DNA of 64,000 nucleotides, taken from Pseudomonas fluorescens (GTDB lineage: Bacteria; Pseudomonadota; Gammaproteobacteria; Pseudomonadales; Pseudomonadaceae). Of this stretch, positions 52,139 to 62,360 are shown piece after piece; within the stretch, counting starts at the first letter, position 1, and each line of letters begins with the position of its first letter. A model generated the notes under the pieces. That model did no database searches. It was not told the DNA's origin and was given only the letters and a program-made list of their open reading frames with translations. The stretch covers positions 1,335,501 through 1,399,500 of the forward strand of contig NZ_LR134318.1 in NCBI RefSeq assembly GCF_900636825.1. Reading direction: 5' to 3'. Made by a program: the position numbers and the translations under genes.

Positions 52139-53827
52139 TCAGGCCAGCAGATCCTGCAAAGTGGCCAGGCTGTCGGCTTCTTCCACGGTCTTGTCCTTGC
52201 GCCAGCGCAGCATCCGTGGAAAGCGCACGGCGATGCCGCTTTTGTGCCGCCGGGACAACGCGATGCCTTCAAAGCCCAGCTCAAATACCAGACTCGGCGT
52301 CACACTGCTCACCGGGCCGAATTTCTCTATCGTGGTTTTGCGCACAATGCTGTCCACCTGGCGCATTTCCTCGTCCGTCAGCCCCGAGTAGGCTTTGGCG
52401 AACGGCACCAACGAGCGTTGACTGGATTCCGGCGGCCCGTCCCACACGGCAAAGGTGTAATCGCTGTACAGACTGGCGCGCCGACCGTGGCCGCGCTGGG
52501 CGTAAATCAACACGGCGTCGACGCTGAACGGATCGACCTTCCACTTCCACCACACGCCCATGTCCTTGGTTCGGCCGACGCCATACAACGAATCCCGCGC
52601 CTTGAGCATCATGCCCTCGACGCCGAGTTTGCGTGAGGCTTCGCGCTGACGGGCGAGGTCGAGCCAGTCCGTGCCGGTCAGCACCGGTGACTGCAGCAAC
52701 ACCGGGCTGTTGCAACGCGCGATCACCTGTTCCAGCTGCGCACGCCGCTTGACCTGCGGCTGGTTGCGCCAGTCCTCACCCTGCCACTCCAGCAGGTCAT
52801 AGGCGAGCACGACCACCGGCACGTCTTCGAGAATTTTCCGGTCGAGGGTTTTGCGCCCGATGCGTTGCTGCAGCAGGGCGAACGGCTGCACTGCCGGTGG
52901 TTCGCTCGATTGCGGATTGAAGGCATCTTCGGTGGTGGGATGGGTGCTTTTCCAGACGACGATTTCGCCATCGATCACCGTGCCGTCGGGCAATCCGTGA
53001 ACCAGCACATCGAGTTCGGGAAAACGCTCGGTGACCAGTTCTTCACCGCGCGACCATACCCACAAACGCCCGTCGCGCTTGACCACTTGCGCGCGAATGC
53101 CATCCCACTTCCATTCGATCTGCCAGTCACTGGCAGGCCCGATCAGAGTGTCGAATTCCTCTACCGGTTGCGACAACGCGTGGGCCAGGAAGAACGGGTA
53201 CGGCTGCCCACCGCGCTGGGCGTGTTCATCGGCGGATTCGGCAGCGATCAGTTTCAGATAACTCGCCGCGTCAGGTCGGTTCGACAGATCGGTATAGCCC
53301 ACCAGTCGTTGCGCGACGCGTTTGCTGTCGAGCCCGGCCATCGAAGCCAAAGCCCGCGTCACGAGTAATTTCGACACGCCAACGCGAAAGCTGCCGGTAA
53401 TCAGCTTGATGCACAGCATCAGGCTGGGCCGGTCCAGTTGCGCCCACAGCGCTGGTAATTGTCGCGCCAGATAATCCGGGGTTTCGCCGCGCAACGGCAG
53501 CAATTTTTCCTCTATCCACGTGGCCAGGCCGGCCTCCGAACTGTGAGAGTTTTCCGGCAGCACAAGGGAAATTGTCTCTGCCAGATCGCCTACGGCTTGA
53601 TAGCTTTCCTCGAACAACCAGGGTTCCAGCCCGGAAACCTCGACCGCGACCTCACGCAGCACGCGCACCGGCACCAATTGCCGCGGCCGGCCACCCGAGA
53701 GGAAATACACCGCCCACGCAGCATCCTCTGGCGCCGCCATGGCGAAATAAGCCTGCATTGCCGCCAGTTTGGCGTTGCTCGAGGTGGTGGCGTCTAGTTC
53801 GGCATAGAGATCGGCGAAGGCTTTCAT
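52139..53827 (-). CDS. ATP-dependent DNA ligase (damage-response cluster)
   Basis: This 562-aa ATP-dependent ligase has the nucleotidyl-lysine motif EWKWDGIRAQ (Lys in motif I), motif IV GVEGMMLKARDSLYG and motif V region WWKWKVDP. An N-terminal DNA-binding domain precedes the catalytic core. It is the ligase of the Lhr-like helicase/exonuclease/PdeM group. It overlaps the exonuclease gene by 4 bases, so the two are coupled. Confidence 0.93.
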   Translation of the reverse strand: MKAFADLYAELDATTSSNAKLAAMQAYFAMAAPEDAAWAVYFLSGGRPRQLVPVRVLREVAVEVSGLEPWLFEESYQAVGDLAETISLVLPENSHSSEAGLATWIEEKLLPLRGETPDYLARQLPALWAQLDRPSLMLCIKLITGSFRVGVSKLLVTRALASMAGLDSKRVAQRLVGYTDLSNRPDAASYLKLIAAESADEHAQRGGQPYPFFLAHALSQPVEEFDTLIGPASDWQIEWKWDGIRAQVVKRDGRLWVWSRGEELVTERFPELDVLVHGLPDGTVIDGEIVVWKSTHPTTEDAFNPQSSEPPAVQPFALLQQRIGRKTLDRKILEDVPVVVLAYDLLEWQGEDWRNQPQVKRRAQLEQVIARCNSPVLLQSPVLTGTDWLDLARQREASRKLGVEGMMLKARDSLYGVGRTKDMGVWWKWKVDPFSVDAVLIYAQRGHGRRASLYSDYTFAVWDGPPESSQRSLVPFAKAYSGLTDEEMRQVDSIVRKTTIEKFGPVSSVTPSLVFELGFEGIALSRRHKSGIAVRFPRMLRWRKDKTVEEADSLATLQDLLA

Positions 53828-54858
53828 GCAGACGTCTCGGCAGCGGTGGGCTCGGTGGCGATGTTGTCTTCTTCGTCGTCACCGTATTCGGTAGTGAAAC
53901 CCTGGGCATCGAGGCCCTGTTCGCGCAGATGACGCACCAGAACGCCAATCGAGCCGTGGGTGACCATCACCCGTTCGGCGCCGGTCTGGTTGATTGCCCA
54001 TAACAGGCCGGGCCAGTCGGCGTGATCGGACAGTACGAAACCGCGATCCACCCCGCGTCTGCGGCGAGTGCCGCGCAAGCGCATCCAGCCGCTGGCGAAA
54101 GCGTCGCTGTAGTCACCGAAGCGGCGCATCCAGCTGCTGCCGCCAGCCGAGGGCGGGGCGATGACCAGCGCTTGGCGCATCATCGGATCATTTTTGGCGA
54201 CGTCGCCGGCGTAGAGAGTTGGTGGCAAGTACACGCCAGCCTCGCGATACACACGATTCAGCGGCTCGACCGCGCCGTGGCTGAGGATCGGGCCAAGGGT
54301 TTCATCGATGCCATGGAGAATCCGCTGGGCCTTGCCGAACGAATAGCAGAACAGCACGCTGGCCTTGCCGGCGGCGATATTTTCCGACCACCACTGATTG
54401 ATCTCGGCAAACATTTGCGCCTGTGGCTGCCAGCGATAGATCGGCAGGCCGAACGTCGATTCGGTGATGAACGTGTGGCAGCGCACCGGTTCGAACGCCG
54501 CGCAGGTGCCATCCGGCTCGATCTTGTAATCGCCAGACGCGACCCAGACTTCGCCGCCATACTCGAGACGCACCTGCGCCGAGCCGAGCACGTGGCCGGC
54601 CGGATGAAAACTCAAGGTGACGCCGTGGTGGATCAGGCGCTGGCCATAGGCGAGGGTCTGCAGGTTGATGTCCTGACCGAGTCGCGCGCGCAGAATCCCT
54701 TCGCTGGCGCTGCTCGACAAGTATTGCTGGTTGCCAGTGCGTGCGTGATCGCCGTGGGCATGAGTGATCACCGAGCGCTCGACCGGGCGCCAGGGATCGA
54801 TATAGAAATCCCCCGCGGGGCAATACAAACCTTCGGGACGCGCGATAACAAGGTCCAT
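53824..54858 (-). CDS. Ligase-associated DNA damage response exonuclease (metallo-beta-lactamase fold)
   Basis: This 344-aa protein of the beta-CASP-like group has the metal motif THAHGDHAR, HPAGHVLGSAQ and SDHADWPGLL. It resembles mRNA 3'-end processing nucleases but belongs to the bacterial ligase-associated set. It is transcribed first, before the ligase. Confidence 0.9.
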   Translation of the reverse strand: MDLVIARPEGLYCPAGDFYIDPWRPVERSVITHAHGDHARTGNQQYLSSSASEGILRARLGQDINLQTLAYGQRLIHHGVTLSFHPAGHVLGSAQVRLEYGGEVWVASGDYKIEPDGTCAAFEPVRCHTFITESTFGLPIYRWQPQAQMFAEINQWWSENIAAGKASVLFCYSFGKAQRILHGIDETLGPILSHGAVEPLNRVYREAGVYLPPTLYAGDVAKNDPMMRQALVIAPPSAGGSSWMRRFGDYSDAFASGWMRLRGTRRRRGVDRGFVLSDHADWPGLLWAINQTGAERVMVTHGSIGVLVRHLREQGLDAQGFTTEYGDDEEDNIATEPTAAETSA

Positions 54859-54941
54859 GTCGTTACCTGAATGGAGGGCTTGTCAGTTATGAGGCTGGCG
54901 CTGAGCCGGAAGTTCTATCGGGTTTTCGCAGATTTGAAAGC

Positions 54942-55015
54942 AAAAGATCGCAGCCTTCGGCAGCTCCTACATTCATCTGTGCAGGAGCTGCCGAAGGCTG
55001 CGATCTTTTGATCTT
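54942..55015. repeat. REP doublet
   Basis: AAAAGATCGCAGCCTTCGGC and the inverted GCCGAAGGCTGCGATCTTTT flank a short centre (ATTCATCTGTGC). It lies 5 bases before the quiP stop on the other strand. Confidence 0.9.
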
Positions 55016-55019
55016 GCGG

Positions 55020-57467
55020 TTACTTACCCGGTGTCAGGGTCAATCGGGTCTTGCCATACACCCGATCAAAATTCTGCGGCTGCATCGGCAAACCGATGTA
55101 CTGCCCCTTCAGCCACGCATCGATCCCGTTGAGATAATTCGGGCTCATGGGGTTGCCCGACTGTCCCGTGCCGTTTTGCCCCATCAACGGCTCGCTCTGG
55201 CCGAAGTCGACGATAAAACGCATCGACGGCGCACGCGTGGTGACGAAATCCTGGCCCCAGGCGAACGCCGCGGTGTTCAGGGTGGTGTGGTCACCGCCCG
55301 CAGCCAGCGGCCCGCGAACATTCTGTCCTGCGGCATTCTTCCATTGGTAGCCGTGAAGTTTGCCCCACTGCCAGCCGCGGCGGTCAGCGCCCAGTTGACT
55401 GTCGCCCGCGCTGATTGCCGCCGCGAGGCTGCGAGCGAGGATCACCGCTTTGTCTTCCTTCTGCGGCGTGCGCAGGTCATCCCAGAACGGGCTGTCCTCT
55501 CGGCCCAGCAAGTGGTCGGCCTGCGCCGCATAGGAAAAATCGCCGCTGGCAACAAAAGCTTTCCACGCCGCACTGGACTCGGGGCCCAGTTCGTCGAGGA
55601 AGATTTGCTTCATGCTTTCCTGCAGGAACAACTCATAAATCGCCGCATCTGCCGAGGTCGGGCTGAGCTTGCCGTCGAATGCCATCAATCGGGTAAACGC
55701 CTCGCGGGCCTTGCTGCGATCAGCCTCCGGCAGGCCATCGATGGCTTGTTTCAATGGCTGTTTCATGCCCGGCGCCTCGAACATTTTCTTCAACTTGGCG
55801 GCGAACGTGGTGGTCTGATCGTATTGCATGGCGATCACGCTGCGACCGTCATGCTTGCCGCTACCAGCCAGTTCGGCCAAGCGTTCGCCGCGCTCCGGCG
55901 CCGCCCAGGATTTCGACAGTTGCATGCCGTAACCGTCGGGGATGACGCGCTGGTTGGCGGTGCCGAGCCAGCCTTGTGCCGGATCTTGATCGTACGGATG
56001 CAGCATCGGGTCGGCGTAACCATCCCAGTCAAAGCGACCGTCCCAGCCCGGCGACGGCAGCAAGCCTTCGCCTTCGCGGCGGTTGGGGAAGCGTCCGGTG
56101 ACCTGCCAACCGATATTGCTCGCGTCGGCGAACACCAGATTCAGAGTGATGGCGCGGATTTCGCGGCTGGCGTCCGAGGCGCGTTCAACGGTCTGCGCGC
56201 GGGTCAGATCGAAGAATGCATCCAGCGATTTGTCGTCGGTGAAACCCGGCGTTTGCAAGGCCAGGCCGAAACCACTGCCCTGCGCCACTTGGGCGCTGTT
56301 GAGCAGCGCACCGTGACGGGTTTCGTACACCGCTTCGCGAATCGGCCGCTGACCTTTGACGAAGTAGGTTTCGTTGCGCACTGTCAGCGGCTGCCATTTG
56401 CCATTGACCTCATAGCTGAGGCTGTTGCCCTGACGGCGGACTTTTTCCAGGAACAGGTCCTGGTTATCGCCGAGCACGCTGGTGGTGCTCCAGGCAACTT
56501 TGCCGTTGAAGCCGCCGAGGACGATTGGCAAACCGGCGACGGTGACACCCGCTGCCTGATATTTCGGCGCACGAATCTGCACGAAATTCCACAGCGACGG
56601 CGCGGCCAGCGGCCCATGGGCATCGCTGGCGAGCAGGCTTTTCCCGCTGCGGCTGCGTTGCGGGGCAATCGCCCAGTTGTTCGAAGATGACGCGCCCAGC
56701 AGGTTCAGTGCCGACAGTTGCTGGCTGGCGTTGCTCAGCTCGGTCAGGCCCGGAATCTGCCCAGTGAGTTTCAGGCCTTGCAGCTTGTCGGCTTCGGCCA
56801 GCGGCAGGTTCTCGTCGGGGGCGGAGGGTGTCAGCCAGGCGAGTTTGTCGGTGGTCACGGTTTGCGCGAGCACCAACGAGGAGATTTCTTCTGGCAGGTT
56901 GGCCGACTGGCTGAAATTCAACAGCGCAAAAATCAGCGCCGAATCTTCCGGTTTCCAGTATTCGGGCTTGTAACCGCTGGCGGCGAGGTCGCCCGGCAAC
57001 TTGTCGGCATAGCGGAACAGGTAGGCGTTGACGCCCCGCGCATAGACTTCAAAGAAACGCTTGAGACGTGGCGACGAAGCCTTGTACAACTCGCCGGCGC
57101 TTTTCTTCAGATTGACCGCACGCATGTAGCGGTCGGCATCGAGCATCGACGCGCCAGACATTTCCGCCAGACGACCCTGAGCCAGCAGGCGCAGGGTGAC
57201 CATCTGATTGATGCGGTCACTGGCGTGCACATAGCCGAGGCTGAACAGGGCATCGTGGAACGTGTTGCTCTCGATCAACGGCATGCCCATGGCATTGCGG
57301 CGCACCGAAACGTTCTGCGCCAGGCCCTTGAGCGGTTGCACGCCGGAGGTCGGCGGCAGGCTGTCCTGAGCGTTCCAGGTCTGGCAACCGGACAGGCTCA
57401 AGACACCGGCCACTGCTGCGGCAACGCCGAACCGGGGAAGAAAATGTGTGAGGGCTGGCGAGGCCAT
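55020..57467 (-). CDS. quiP: Acyl-homoserine lactone acylase QuiP-like (penicillin acylase family)
   Basis: This 815-aa N-terminal nucleophile hydrolase precursor has a lipobox (GVLSLSGC, Cys28) and an alpha subunit up to about 260. The autocatalytic cleavage site lies before Ser262 in [12 protein letters not shown], followed by the beta subunit. The N-terminus ([48 protein letters not shown]) matches P. aeruginosa QuiP (PA1032), which hydrolyses long-chain acyl-homoserine lactones. A role in quorum quenching is inferred from this similarity. Confidence 0.9.
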   Translation of the reverse strand: MASPALTHFLPRFGVAAAVAGVLSLSGCQTWNAQDSLPPTSGVQPLKGLAQNVSVRRNAMGMPLIESNTFHDALFSLGYVHASDRINQMVTLRLLAQGRLAEMSGASMLDADRYMRAVNLKKSAGELYKASSPRLKRFFEVYARGVNAYLFRYADKLPGDLAASGYKPEYWKPEDSALIFALLNFSQSANLPEEISSLVLAQTVTTDKLAWLTPSAPDENLPLAEADKLQGLKLTGQIPGLTELSNASQQLSALNLLGASSSNNWAIAPQRSRSGKSLLASDAHGPLAAPSLWNFVQIRAPKYQAAGVTVAGLPIVLGGFNGKVAWSTTSVLGDNQDLFLEKVRRQGNSLSYEVNGKWQPLTVRNETYFVKGQRPIREAVYETRHGALLNSAQVAQGSGFGLALQTPGFTDDKSLDAFFDLTRAQTVERASDASREIRAITLNLVFADASNIGWQVTGRFPNRREGEGLLPSPGWDGRFDWDGYADPMLHPYDQDPAQGWLGTANQRVIPDGYGMQLSKSWAAPERGERLAELAGSGKHDGRSVIAMQYDQTTTFAAKLKKMFEAPGMKQPLKQAIDGLPEADRSKAREAFTRLMAFDGKLSPTSADAAIYELFLQESMKQIFLDELGPESSAAWKAFVASGDFSYAAQADHLLGREDSPFWDDLRTPQKEDKAVILARSLAAAISAGDSQLGADRRGWQWGKLHGYQWKNAAGQNVRGPLAAGGDHTTLNTAAFAWGQDFVTTRAPSMRFIVDFGQSEPLMGQNGTGQSGNPMSPNYLNGIDAWLKGQYIGLPMQPQNFDRVYGKTRLTLTPGK

Positions 57468-57668
57468 GGCGAAGCTCCTGCGGGGGTATAAGGCTGGGGG
57501 CGCAATAAAGCCGCTACGTTAGTGAGCGCGCGAGAGCCGCGCAAGCGGGGCAAGTGGTTATTTGTGCAGTTGTCGGCTGGCCGGTCGGAGGGTTGGCAGT
57601 TGCCTGTCGCAAACCGCTGATGTTGAACTACGGAAAAATCCCAAGACCTTGCAGGAGAAAAAAACGCC

Positions 57669-58226
57669 ATGGAGCTCGAGGCCAGCGCTGCGCTGATCAT
57701 CATTGATCAACAGAAAGGCATTTTGCATCCGCGCCTTGGACGGCGGAATAACCCTCACGCCGAAGAGCGAATGCTGGAGTTGCTGGCGCTGTGGCGCCAC
57801 ACCGGACGGCCGGTCATTCACGTACAGCACCTGTCGCGCTCGCCGGATTCGGTGTTCTGGCCCGAGCAGGATGGAGTCGAGTTCCAGCCGCGGTTTTTGC
57901 CGCAGGACGGCGAATGGCTGATCCAGAAACAGGTACCCGATGCGTTTTGCGCGACCGGACTGGAAGGGCGCTTGCGCGAGGCGGGGATCGGGCAATTGAT
58001 CATTGTCGGCGTGGCGACCCATAACTCGGTTGAATCAACCGCGCGCACAGCGGGCAATCTGGGTTTCGACGCTTGGGTAGCGGAGGATGCGTGCTTTACC
58101 TTCGACAAGGCCGATTATTTCGGCACATTGCGTACGGCTGAAGAAGTGCACGGGATGTCGCTGGGGAATCTGGATGGGGAGTATGCGACGGTGGTCAGCT
58201 GTGCGCAGATTTTGACAGCCGACTGA
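57669..58226 (+). CDS. Isochorismatase-family cysteine-hydrolase homologue with Ser at the catalytic Cys position
   Basis: This 185-aa protein has the family fold with Asp13 (LIIIDQQKG) and Lys88 of the catalytic triad. The nucleophile motif reads THNSVESTAR, so Ser120 stands where most members have Cys. THNSVE-type members are known among uncharacterised homologues, so this may be a subfamily trait and not a mutation. The substrate is unknown. It is divergent from quiP. Confidence 0.82.
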   Translation: MELEASAALIIIDQQKGILHPRLGRRNNPHAEERMLELLALWRHTGRPVIHVQHLSRSPDSVFWPEQDGVEFQPRFLPQDGEWLIQKQVPDAFCATGLEGRLREAGIGQLIIVGVATHNSVESTARTAGNLGFDAWVAEDACFTFDKADYFGTLRTAEEVHGMSLGNLDGEYATVVSCAQILTAD

Positions 58227-58229
58227 TAA

Positions 58230-58377
58230 ACCTGTGGGAGCTGGCTTGCCAGCGATAGCGGTGTGTCAGCTGACATCAATGTTGAAGTTGCTGGCCTCAT
58301 CGCTGGCAAGCCAGCTCCCACAGGGTCTGCGGGTCGGCGCAGATCTAATGTGGGAGCGAGCTTGCTCGCGAAGGCGG
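58230..58377. repeat. REP doublet of the GGGAGCTGGCTTGCCAGCGATAGC type plus a single REP unit
   Basis: CTGTGGGAGCTGGCTTGCCA (58231-) and its inverted partner ending TCCCACAG (58322) form a doublet. A single TGTGGGAGCGAGCTTGCTCG unit follows at 58350-58377. The two units belong to different sequence classes. Confidence 0.85.
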
Positions 58378-58410
58378 CGGGTCAGGCGAAGAGGGCCTTC
58401 GCCGCAGGCA

Positions 58411-58620
58411 TCAAGCCCCGTGGCACTTCTTGAATTTCTTGCCGTTGCCGCATGGGCAAGGGTCGTTGCGGCCGACGTCTTTCAGGGCGTTGCGCACCGG
58501 TTCCTGGTGAGCGTGGCCGCAATTCGGGCCGTGCACATGGCCGTGGTCATGATCGTGATGATGGTCATGGTCATGGTCGTGGTTGCAGTCAGGGCCGTGG
58601 ACGTGAGGTTGCTGGGTCAT
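58411..58620 (-). CDS. Histidine-rich SEC-C motif protein
   Basis: This 69-aa protein has a His/Asp-rich N-terminal half (alternating [10 protein letters not shown], residues about 14-27) and a SEC-C zinc motif at the end ([19 protein letters not shown]). It probably binds zinc or nickel; the role is unknown. The start overlaps the stop of the upstream lipoprotein gene (ATGA), suggesting an operon. Confidence 0.83.
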   Translation of the reverse strand: MTQQPHVHGPDCNHDHDHDHHHDHDHGHVHGPNCGHAHQEPVRNALKDVGRNDPCPCGNGKKFKKCHGA

Positions 58621-59111
58621 CGGTGTTGCTCCGGAATTAAATCGGCGGGGATTATCACGCCATTGCGCTCAAGGTGCACGTAGTGAGCGATGAATAAACC
58701 GGTTTCCATCTCGCCTTGCAGTCGATAGGGAATCTGCTGTTTGGAATTTTTCAGCATCTTCACCACGTCCTTGACCTTCGGCCACAGGTTGGTGCGGATC
58801 GGCACTTTGAAATACGCACTGCGTTTCGGTCCGACGCTGAACCAGTGCTCGTGCTCGCCCTCGGCCAACAGCATATCGGCCAGATGAATGCGGTATTCGA
58901 GGCCGCGCACGGTCAGCTCACTGTCGTTGGGGTTGTCGACGCGAAAGTGCAGGATGAATCTCTGCTCGAGCAGTTTGGCCCGCACCACCTCGACTTTCAC
59001 CAGATGCACGGCGGGTTCGACGCTGTCATCACTGAACCACGAGGCGCAGCCGCCGAGGTTGAGGATCAGCATCAGAATGAAGCATTGGCAGGTGCGCCGA
59101 CGACCGAGCAT
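58617..59111 (-). CDS. LEA type 2 (WHy-domain) lipoprotein
   Basis: This 164-aa protein has a signal peptide and lipobox (LILNLGGC, Cys22). Its LEA14/WHy-type beta-sandwich has the typical [20 protein letters not shown]. Such proteins are linked with stress tolerance. It ends in an overlap with the SEC-C gene. Confidence 0.85.
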   Translation of the reverse strand: MLGRRRTCQCFILMLILNLGGCASWFSDDSVEPAVHLVKVEVVRAKLLEQRFILHFRVDNPNDSELTVRGLEYRIHLADMLLAEGEHEHWFSVGPKRSAYFKVPIRTNLWPKVKDVVKMLKNSKQQIPYRLQGEMETGLFIAHYVHLERNGVIIPADLIPEQHR

Positions 59112-59142
59112 GGTTTGACTCCCTTTGGTGCCAGTCTAGACG

Positions 59143-59225
59143 CTAAAAGATCGCAGCCTTCGGCAGCTCCTACATGAGATCCCGTAACCCAAGGAGCTGC
59201 CGCAGGCTGCGATCTTTTGATCTTC
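59143..59225. repeat. REP doublet
   Basis: CTAAAAGATCGCAGCCTTCGGC and the inverted GCCGCAGGCTGCGATCTTTTG flank ATGAGATCCCGTAACCCA. It separates the lipoprotein start from the YchJ-like stop. Confidence 0.88.
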
Positions 59226-59229
59226 AACC

Positions 59230-59706
59230 TCAAGCGCCAAAATAACCCGCACAGCATTTCTTGAACTTCTGCCCGCTGGCGCACGGGCAGCTGTCATTGC
59301 GCCCCAGCTTCAACTGCACCGTTGGATCGATGAAGTACCAGCGCCCGGCGTTCTGTACGAACGAGGAGCGCTCGCGGTGACTGTGCTCGCCCTGGCTGTC
59401 GTGCCAGCGTGCGGTGAAGGTGACGAAGGCGTGCTCCGGTTGGCCGCCGAAGACTTCCGAGCTTTCGACCTCGAGGCCAAGCCAGGTGCTCTGCGCACTC
59501 CAGTCACCGATCGATTGCCGGTTCAGACCCGCTTGCTGGGCGGGCAGGGTGGTCGTCACCAGATAGTCGACCAGGCCCAACACGTAAGCGCTGTAGCGTG
59601 AGCGCATCAACGCTTCGGCGCACGGGGCCGGATGGCCTGCATGATAATGACCGCAGCAGGCATCCAGCAGATTGCCGCTGCCGCAAGGGCAAATGGCTGT
59701 ACTCAT
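59230..59706 (-). CDS. YchJ-like SEC-C protein (UPF0225)
   Basis: This 158-aa protein has the [14 protein letters not shown] motif at the N-terminus, the YchJ core ([20 protein letters not shown]) and a second SEC-C motif at the end ([20 protein letters not shown]). I chose ATG 59706. The function is unknown; zinc binding is likely. It lies 4 bases downstream of the DUF6231-type gene on the same strand. Confidence 0.9.
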   Translation of the reverse strand: MSTAICPCGSGNLLDACCGHYHAGHPAPCAEALMRSRYSAYVLGLVDYLVTTTLPAQQAGLNRQSIGDWSAQSTWLGLEVESSEVFGGQPEHAFVTFTARWHDSQGEHSHRERSSFVQNAGRWYFIDPTVQLKLGRNDSCPCASGQKFKKCCAGYFGA

Positions 59707-59710
59707 CGCA

Positions 59711-60208
59711 TTACCACCAGTATTTCCCGAAGTTTTCCGGATTGGCCCAGAAGCGTGAATTGAGCCAGTCGGGGACTTGTTTGTAGTCAAGCAGATCGTA
59801 GGTGAACAGGGTCAGCACCTGATCCTCGCGCTGGAACCGCTCGCTGGCTTGCAGTGCCAGTGAATAGAAGTCGGTTTCCTGCCAGCCGCTGGCGCTCAGA
59901 TCGGCCAGCACGGCAATGCGACTGGCATTGAGGTTGCGAATCCCACCCAGGAGATTCAGGCCGTCGCGCTTGGGCAACTGTTCCAGGCAATCGACCATCA
60001 GCGCCAGATCGAAACGCTGGGCCGCGAGTTCGGCGGGCAATGCGCCAGGCGCGGCGTGGGCGACGACGCTTTCCGTGTGCGCCTGTTTGAAAGCGCTGAG
60101 CGCCGGAAATTCGCTGGCGCCAATCAGCAACAGTCGCGCCGGGGCGTAGCGATCCAGCAAAGCGGCCAACGCCTGTTGCGGCGTGCGGGAAGAAATGGCG
60201 ACGTTCAT
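59711..60208 (-). CDS. Conserved Pseudomonas protein with a methyltransferase-like fold (DUF6231-like)
   Basis: This 165-aa protein has a Rossmann-type pattern ([11 protein letters not shown]...[11 protein letters not shown]) as in SAM-dependent methyltransferases, but no strong SAM-binding GxGxG. The C-terminus ([20 protein letters not shown]) matches my recollection of DUF6231 proteins of Pseudomonas. It is probably cotranscribed with the YchJ-like gene. Function unknown. Confidence 0.7.
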   Translation of the reverse strand: MNVAISSRTPQQALAALLDRYAPARLLLIGASEFPALSAFKQAHTESVVAHAAPGALPAELAAQRFDLALMVDCLEQLPKRDGLNLLGGIRNLNASRIAVLADLSASGWQETDFYSLALQASERFQREDQVLTLFTYDLLDYKQVPDWLNSRFWANPENFGKYWW

Positions 60209-60407
60209 CGAAGCTCCTCAATCAGACCGCCAAGACTAGCCTGCCTGACTGCAGCGGCAAAGGGCCCTGTCTCGCCGGTTTGCGCGAAAAGCGGCAAAGT
60301 CCTGTGAACAGGGTCGCAAACAGCAGTGGCCTATTGCTGGCGGAGATTAAAACTCCGGTCTTTACTCCCTGCATCGGTTTTGAGCCGATCCCTCAGGAGA
60401 AAACCAG

Positions 60408-61103
60408 ATGAGCATAGTTCGGACAGCATTACCTTTGATTCTGCTAACCAGTGTGTTGACGGGTTGTGCAGGTTTGCAGAAAACCGATTGGCCGACGTGT
60501 GCGGCGGTCGGTGGTGTTGTCGGTGCCGGTCTCGGCGCGACCGAAAGTTCGGCGTGGGCCGGCTACGGCGCGTTGCTGGTCGGCGGTACCGCAGCGGCCT
60601 ATTGCTGGGTGCACGGTGATGGCGACGAGGACGGCGATGGTGTACCGGACAGTCGCGACAAGTGCCCGGGCACGCCAAAAGGCGTACAGGTCGATGCTGA
60701 CGGTTGCCCTCCACCTGCCCCTGCGCCAGTGGTTGAAGAAGCCGTTGTAGTCAAAGAAGAAACCATCGTCATTCGCGATGTGCATTTCGAGTTCGACAAA
60801 GCCACGCTGACCGGTCCTGACAAGCAAGTGCTGGACAAGGTTGCCGATCGCCTGAGACAGGAAGCCTCTACCGCGCAACTGACCGTGACCGGTCACACCG
60901 ACAGCGTCGGCAGCGATGCCTACAACAAAAAACTCTCGGATCGTCGCGCGCACTCGGTGGTGGAATACCTGATCCAGCAGGGCGTGCCACGTGCCAGCTT
61001 TGTGTCGGTGTCCGGCATGGGTGAAAGCCAGCCAGTGGCCGACAACAAATCCGCTGACGGCCGCGCGCAGAACCGTCGTACCGAAATCAAGATTCAACGT
61101 TGA
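60408..61103 (+). CDS. OmpA-family peptidoglycan-binding lipoprotein (first of a pair)
   Basis: This 231-aa protein has a lipobox (LTSVLTGC, Cys20), a glycine-rich segment and a thrombospondin type 3-like calcium repeat (GDEDGDGVPDSRDKCPGTPK). The C-terminal OmpA domain has VTGHTDSVGSDAYNKKLSDR and GRAQNRRTEI. It anchors the outer membrane to peptidoglycan. A paralogue follows at 61194. Confidence 0.9.
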   Translation: MSIVRTALPLILLTSVLTGCAGLQKTDWPTCAAVGGVVGAGLGATESSAWAGYGALLVGGTAAAYCWVHGDGDEDGDGVPDSRDKCPGTPKGVQVDADGCPPPAPAPVVEEAVVVKEETIVIRDVHFEFDKATLTGPDKQVLDKVADRLRQEASTAQLTVTGHTDSVGSDAYNKKLSDRRAHSVVEYLIQQGVPRASFVSVSGMGESQPVADNKSADGRAQNRRTEIKIQR

Positions 61104-61193
61104 GCCCCCTCGCATCCGCGGCTTGTGCAGTCGCGGATGCGGGTCTTTACTCCTGTGTAACCGGTATGGGCCGGTGACACAGGAGCTTTCACA

Positions 61194-61916
61194 ATGTCTG
61201 CTTTCTCAAGGTCCGTCTTGCCGGTGCTGTTGCTTGGCAGCTTGCTCACGGGTTGCGCCACGCACAGCGATGGCACTGCACCCCTCAATCAACGTACATG
61301 GCCGATCTGCAGCGTCATCGGCGGGCTGGTCGGCGGCGGTCTTGGCGCCATCGAAAGTGCGGGCTGGGCCGGTGGCGGCGCGGCGTTGGGGATCCTCACC
61401 GGTGGACTGATCTGCTATGCCCAGGACGGCGACGAAGACGACGACGGTGTTTTCGACCGCCGCGACCGTTGCCCGGACACCCCGCAAAATACCGAAGTCG
61501 ATCACCGTGGCTGCCCGTTGCCACAGTATCCCGTCACGCCAAAAGCGCCTGAGCCGGCGCCGCAAACCGAAGTCATCACGTTGAGTGATGCCGGCGACGT
61601 GCTGTTCGAGTTCGACAAGTCTGACCTTACCCCCGGCGCCCAGGCGCAGCTCGATACGCTGATGGACAAGCTGCGCAATGCCGACGTGGTCAGCATCAAG
61701 GTCGTCGGGCACACCGACAGCAAAGGTTCGGATGGGTATAACCAGGCCTTGTCGGAGCGGCGGGCGAGCAGCGTTGCGGCGTATCTGCTGAGTCAGGGCC
61801 TGGCGCCGAACAAATTGACCAGCGAAGGACGCGGCGAAAGTGAACCCGTCGCCGACAATGCTACCGATGAGGGCCGCGCGCAAAATCGTCGCGTGGAATT
61901 GCACATCAACCGCTAG
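61194..61916 (+). CDS. OmpA-family peptidoglycan-binding lipoprotein (second of a pair)
   Basis: This 240-aa paralogue of the upstream protein has lipobox LLTGC (Cys21), a calcium-type repeat (DGDEDDDGVFDRRDRCPDTP) and an OmpA domain (VVGHTDSKGSDGYNQALSER, GRAQNRRVEL). The 90-base gap holds an inverted repeat (CGCATCCGCGG / CCGCGATGCG-like, 61108-61141). Tandem duplication is the likely origin, with divergence since. Confidence 0.9.
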   Translation: MSAFSRSVLPVLLLGSLLTGCATHSDGTAPLNQRTWPICSVIGGLVGGGLGAIESAGWAGGGAALGILTGGLICYAQDGDEDDDGVFDRRDRCPDTPQNTEVDHRGCPLPQYPVTPKAPEPAPQTEVITLSDAGDVLFEFDKSDLTPGAQAQLDTLMDKLRNADVVSIKVVGHTDSKGSDGYNQALSERRASSVAAYLLSQGLAPNKLTSEGRGESEPVADNATDEGRAQNRRVELHINR

Positions 61917-62078
61917 GATGCCTCTGTAGGACACGGGCTAGAGCTGCCGGACGAATATCCTCATCGTCCGGCAGCCATTTGCCGACGCAACGAAGTTTTT
62001 TCATTTGGCCCTCTGGCTTATCCCCCGCAGAAGCCGTTACTGTGCGTCCAAAGAATAATTCGCAACACGGGGGAGCGT

Positions 62079-62360
62079 ATGAAAGTGTTCTGGGGGCTGG
62101 GGCGTTTGTTGACCCTGCTGTTCTGCTGCGTGGTGCTGGCCAATCAACTGGTGCCGTTCGTACATCCGCTGCACCTGCTGGTCAATCTGGCCGGCGGCCT
62201 GCTGTTGCTGATTCATGTAATTGAAGTGCTGCTGTGCAATCGCAGCCTCAAAGGCCGTCCGCACCCTTGGCGTGACCGTGGCCGTATTCTGTTGTTTGGC
62301 GTTTTCCACCTGCAAACCATCCCGGCCCCGGCCGCTCCGGAGGCTAATTCCCATGCGTAA
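62079..62360 (+). CDS. DUF1145 family membrane protein
   Basis: This 93-aa protein has two to three membrane helices (LLTLLFCCVVLANQLVPFVH, LLVNLAGGLLLLIHVIEVLL) and a basic loop, matching DUF1145. GGGAG precedes the ATG. Its stop overlaps the start of the collagen-like gene by 8 bases, so the two are coupled. Confidence 0.85.
   Translation: MKVFWGLGRLLTLLFCCVVLANQLVPFVHPLHLLVNLAGGLLLLIHVIEVLLCNRSLKGRPHPWRDRGRILLFGVFHLQTIPAPAAPEANSHA

Noticed and set aside
55008..56690. 560-codon plus-strand frame opposite quiP
   Set aside because: Shadow of a well-recognised gene.
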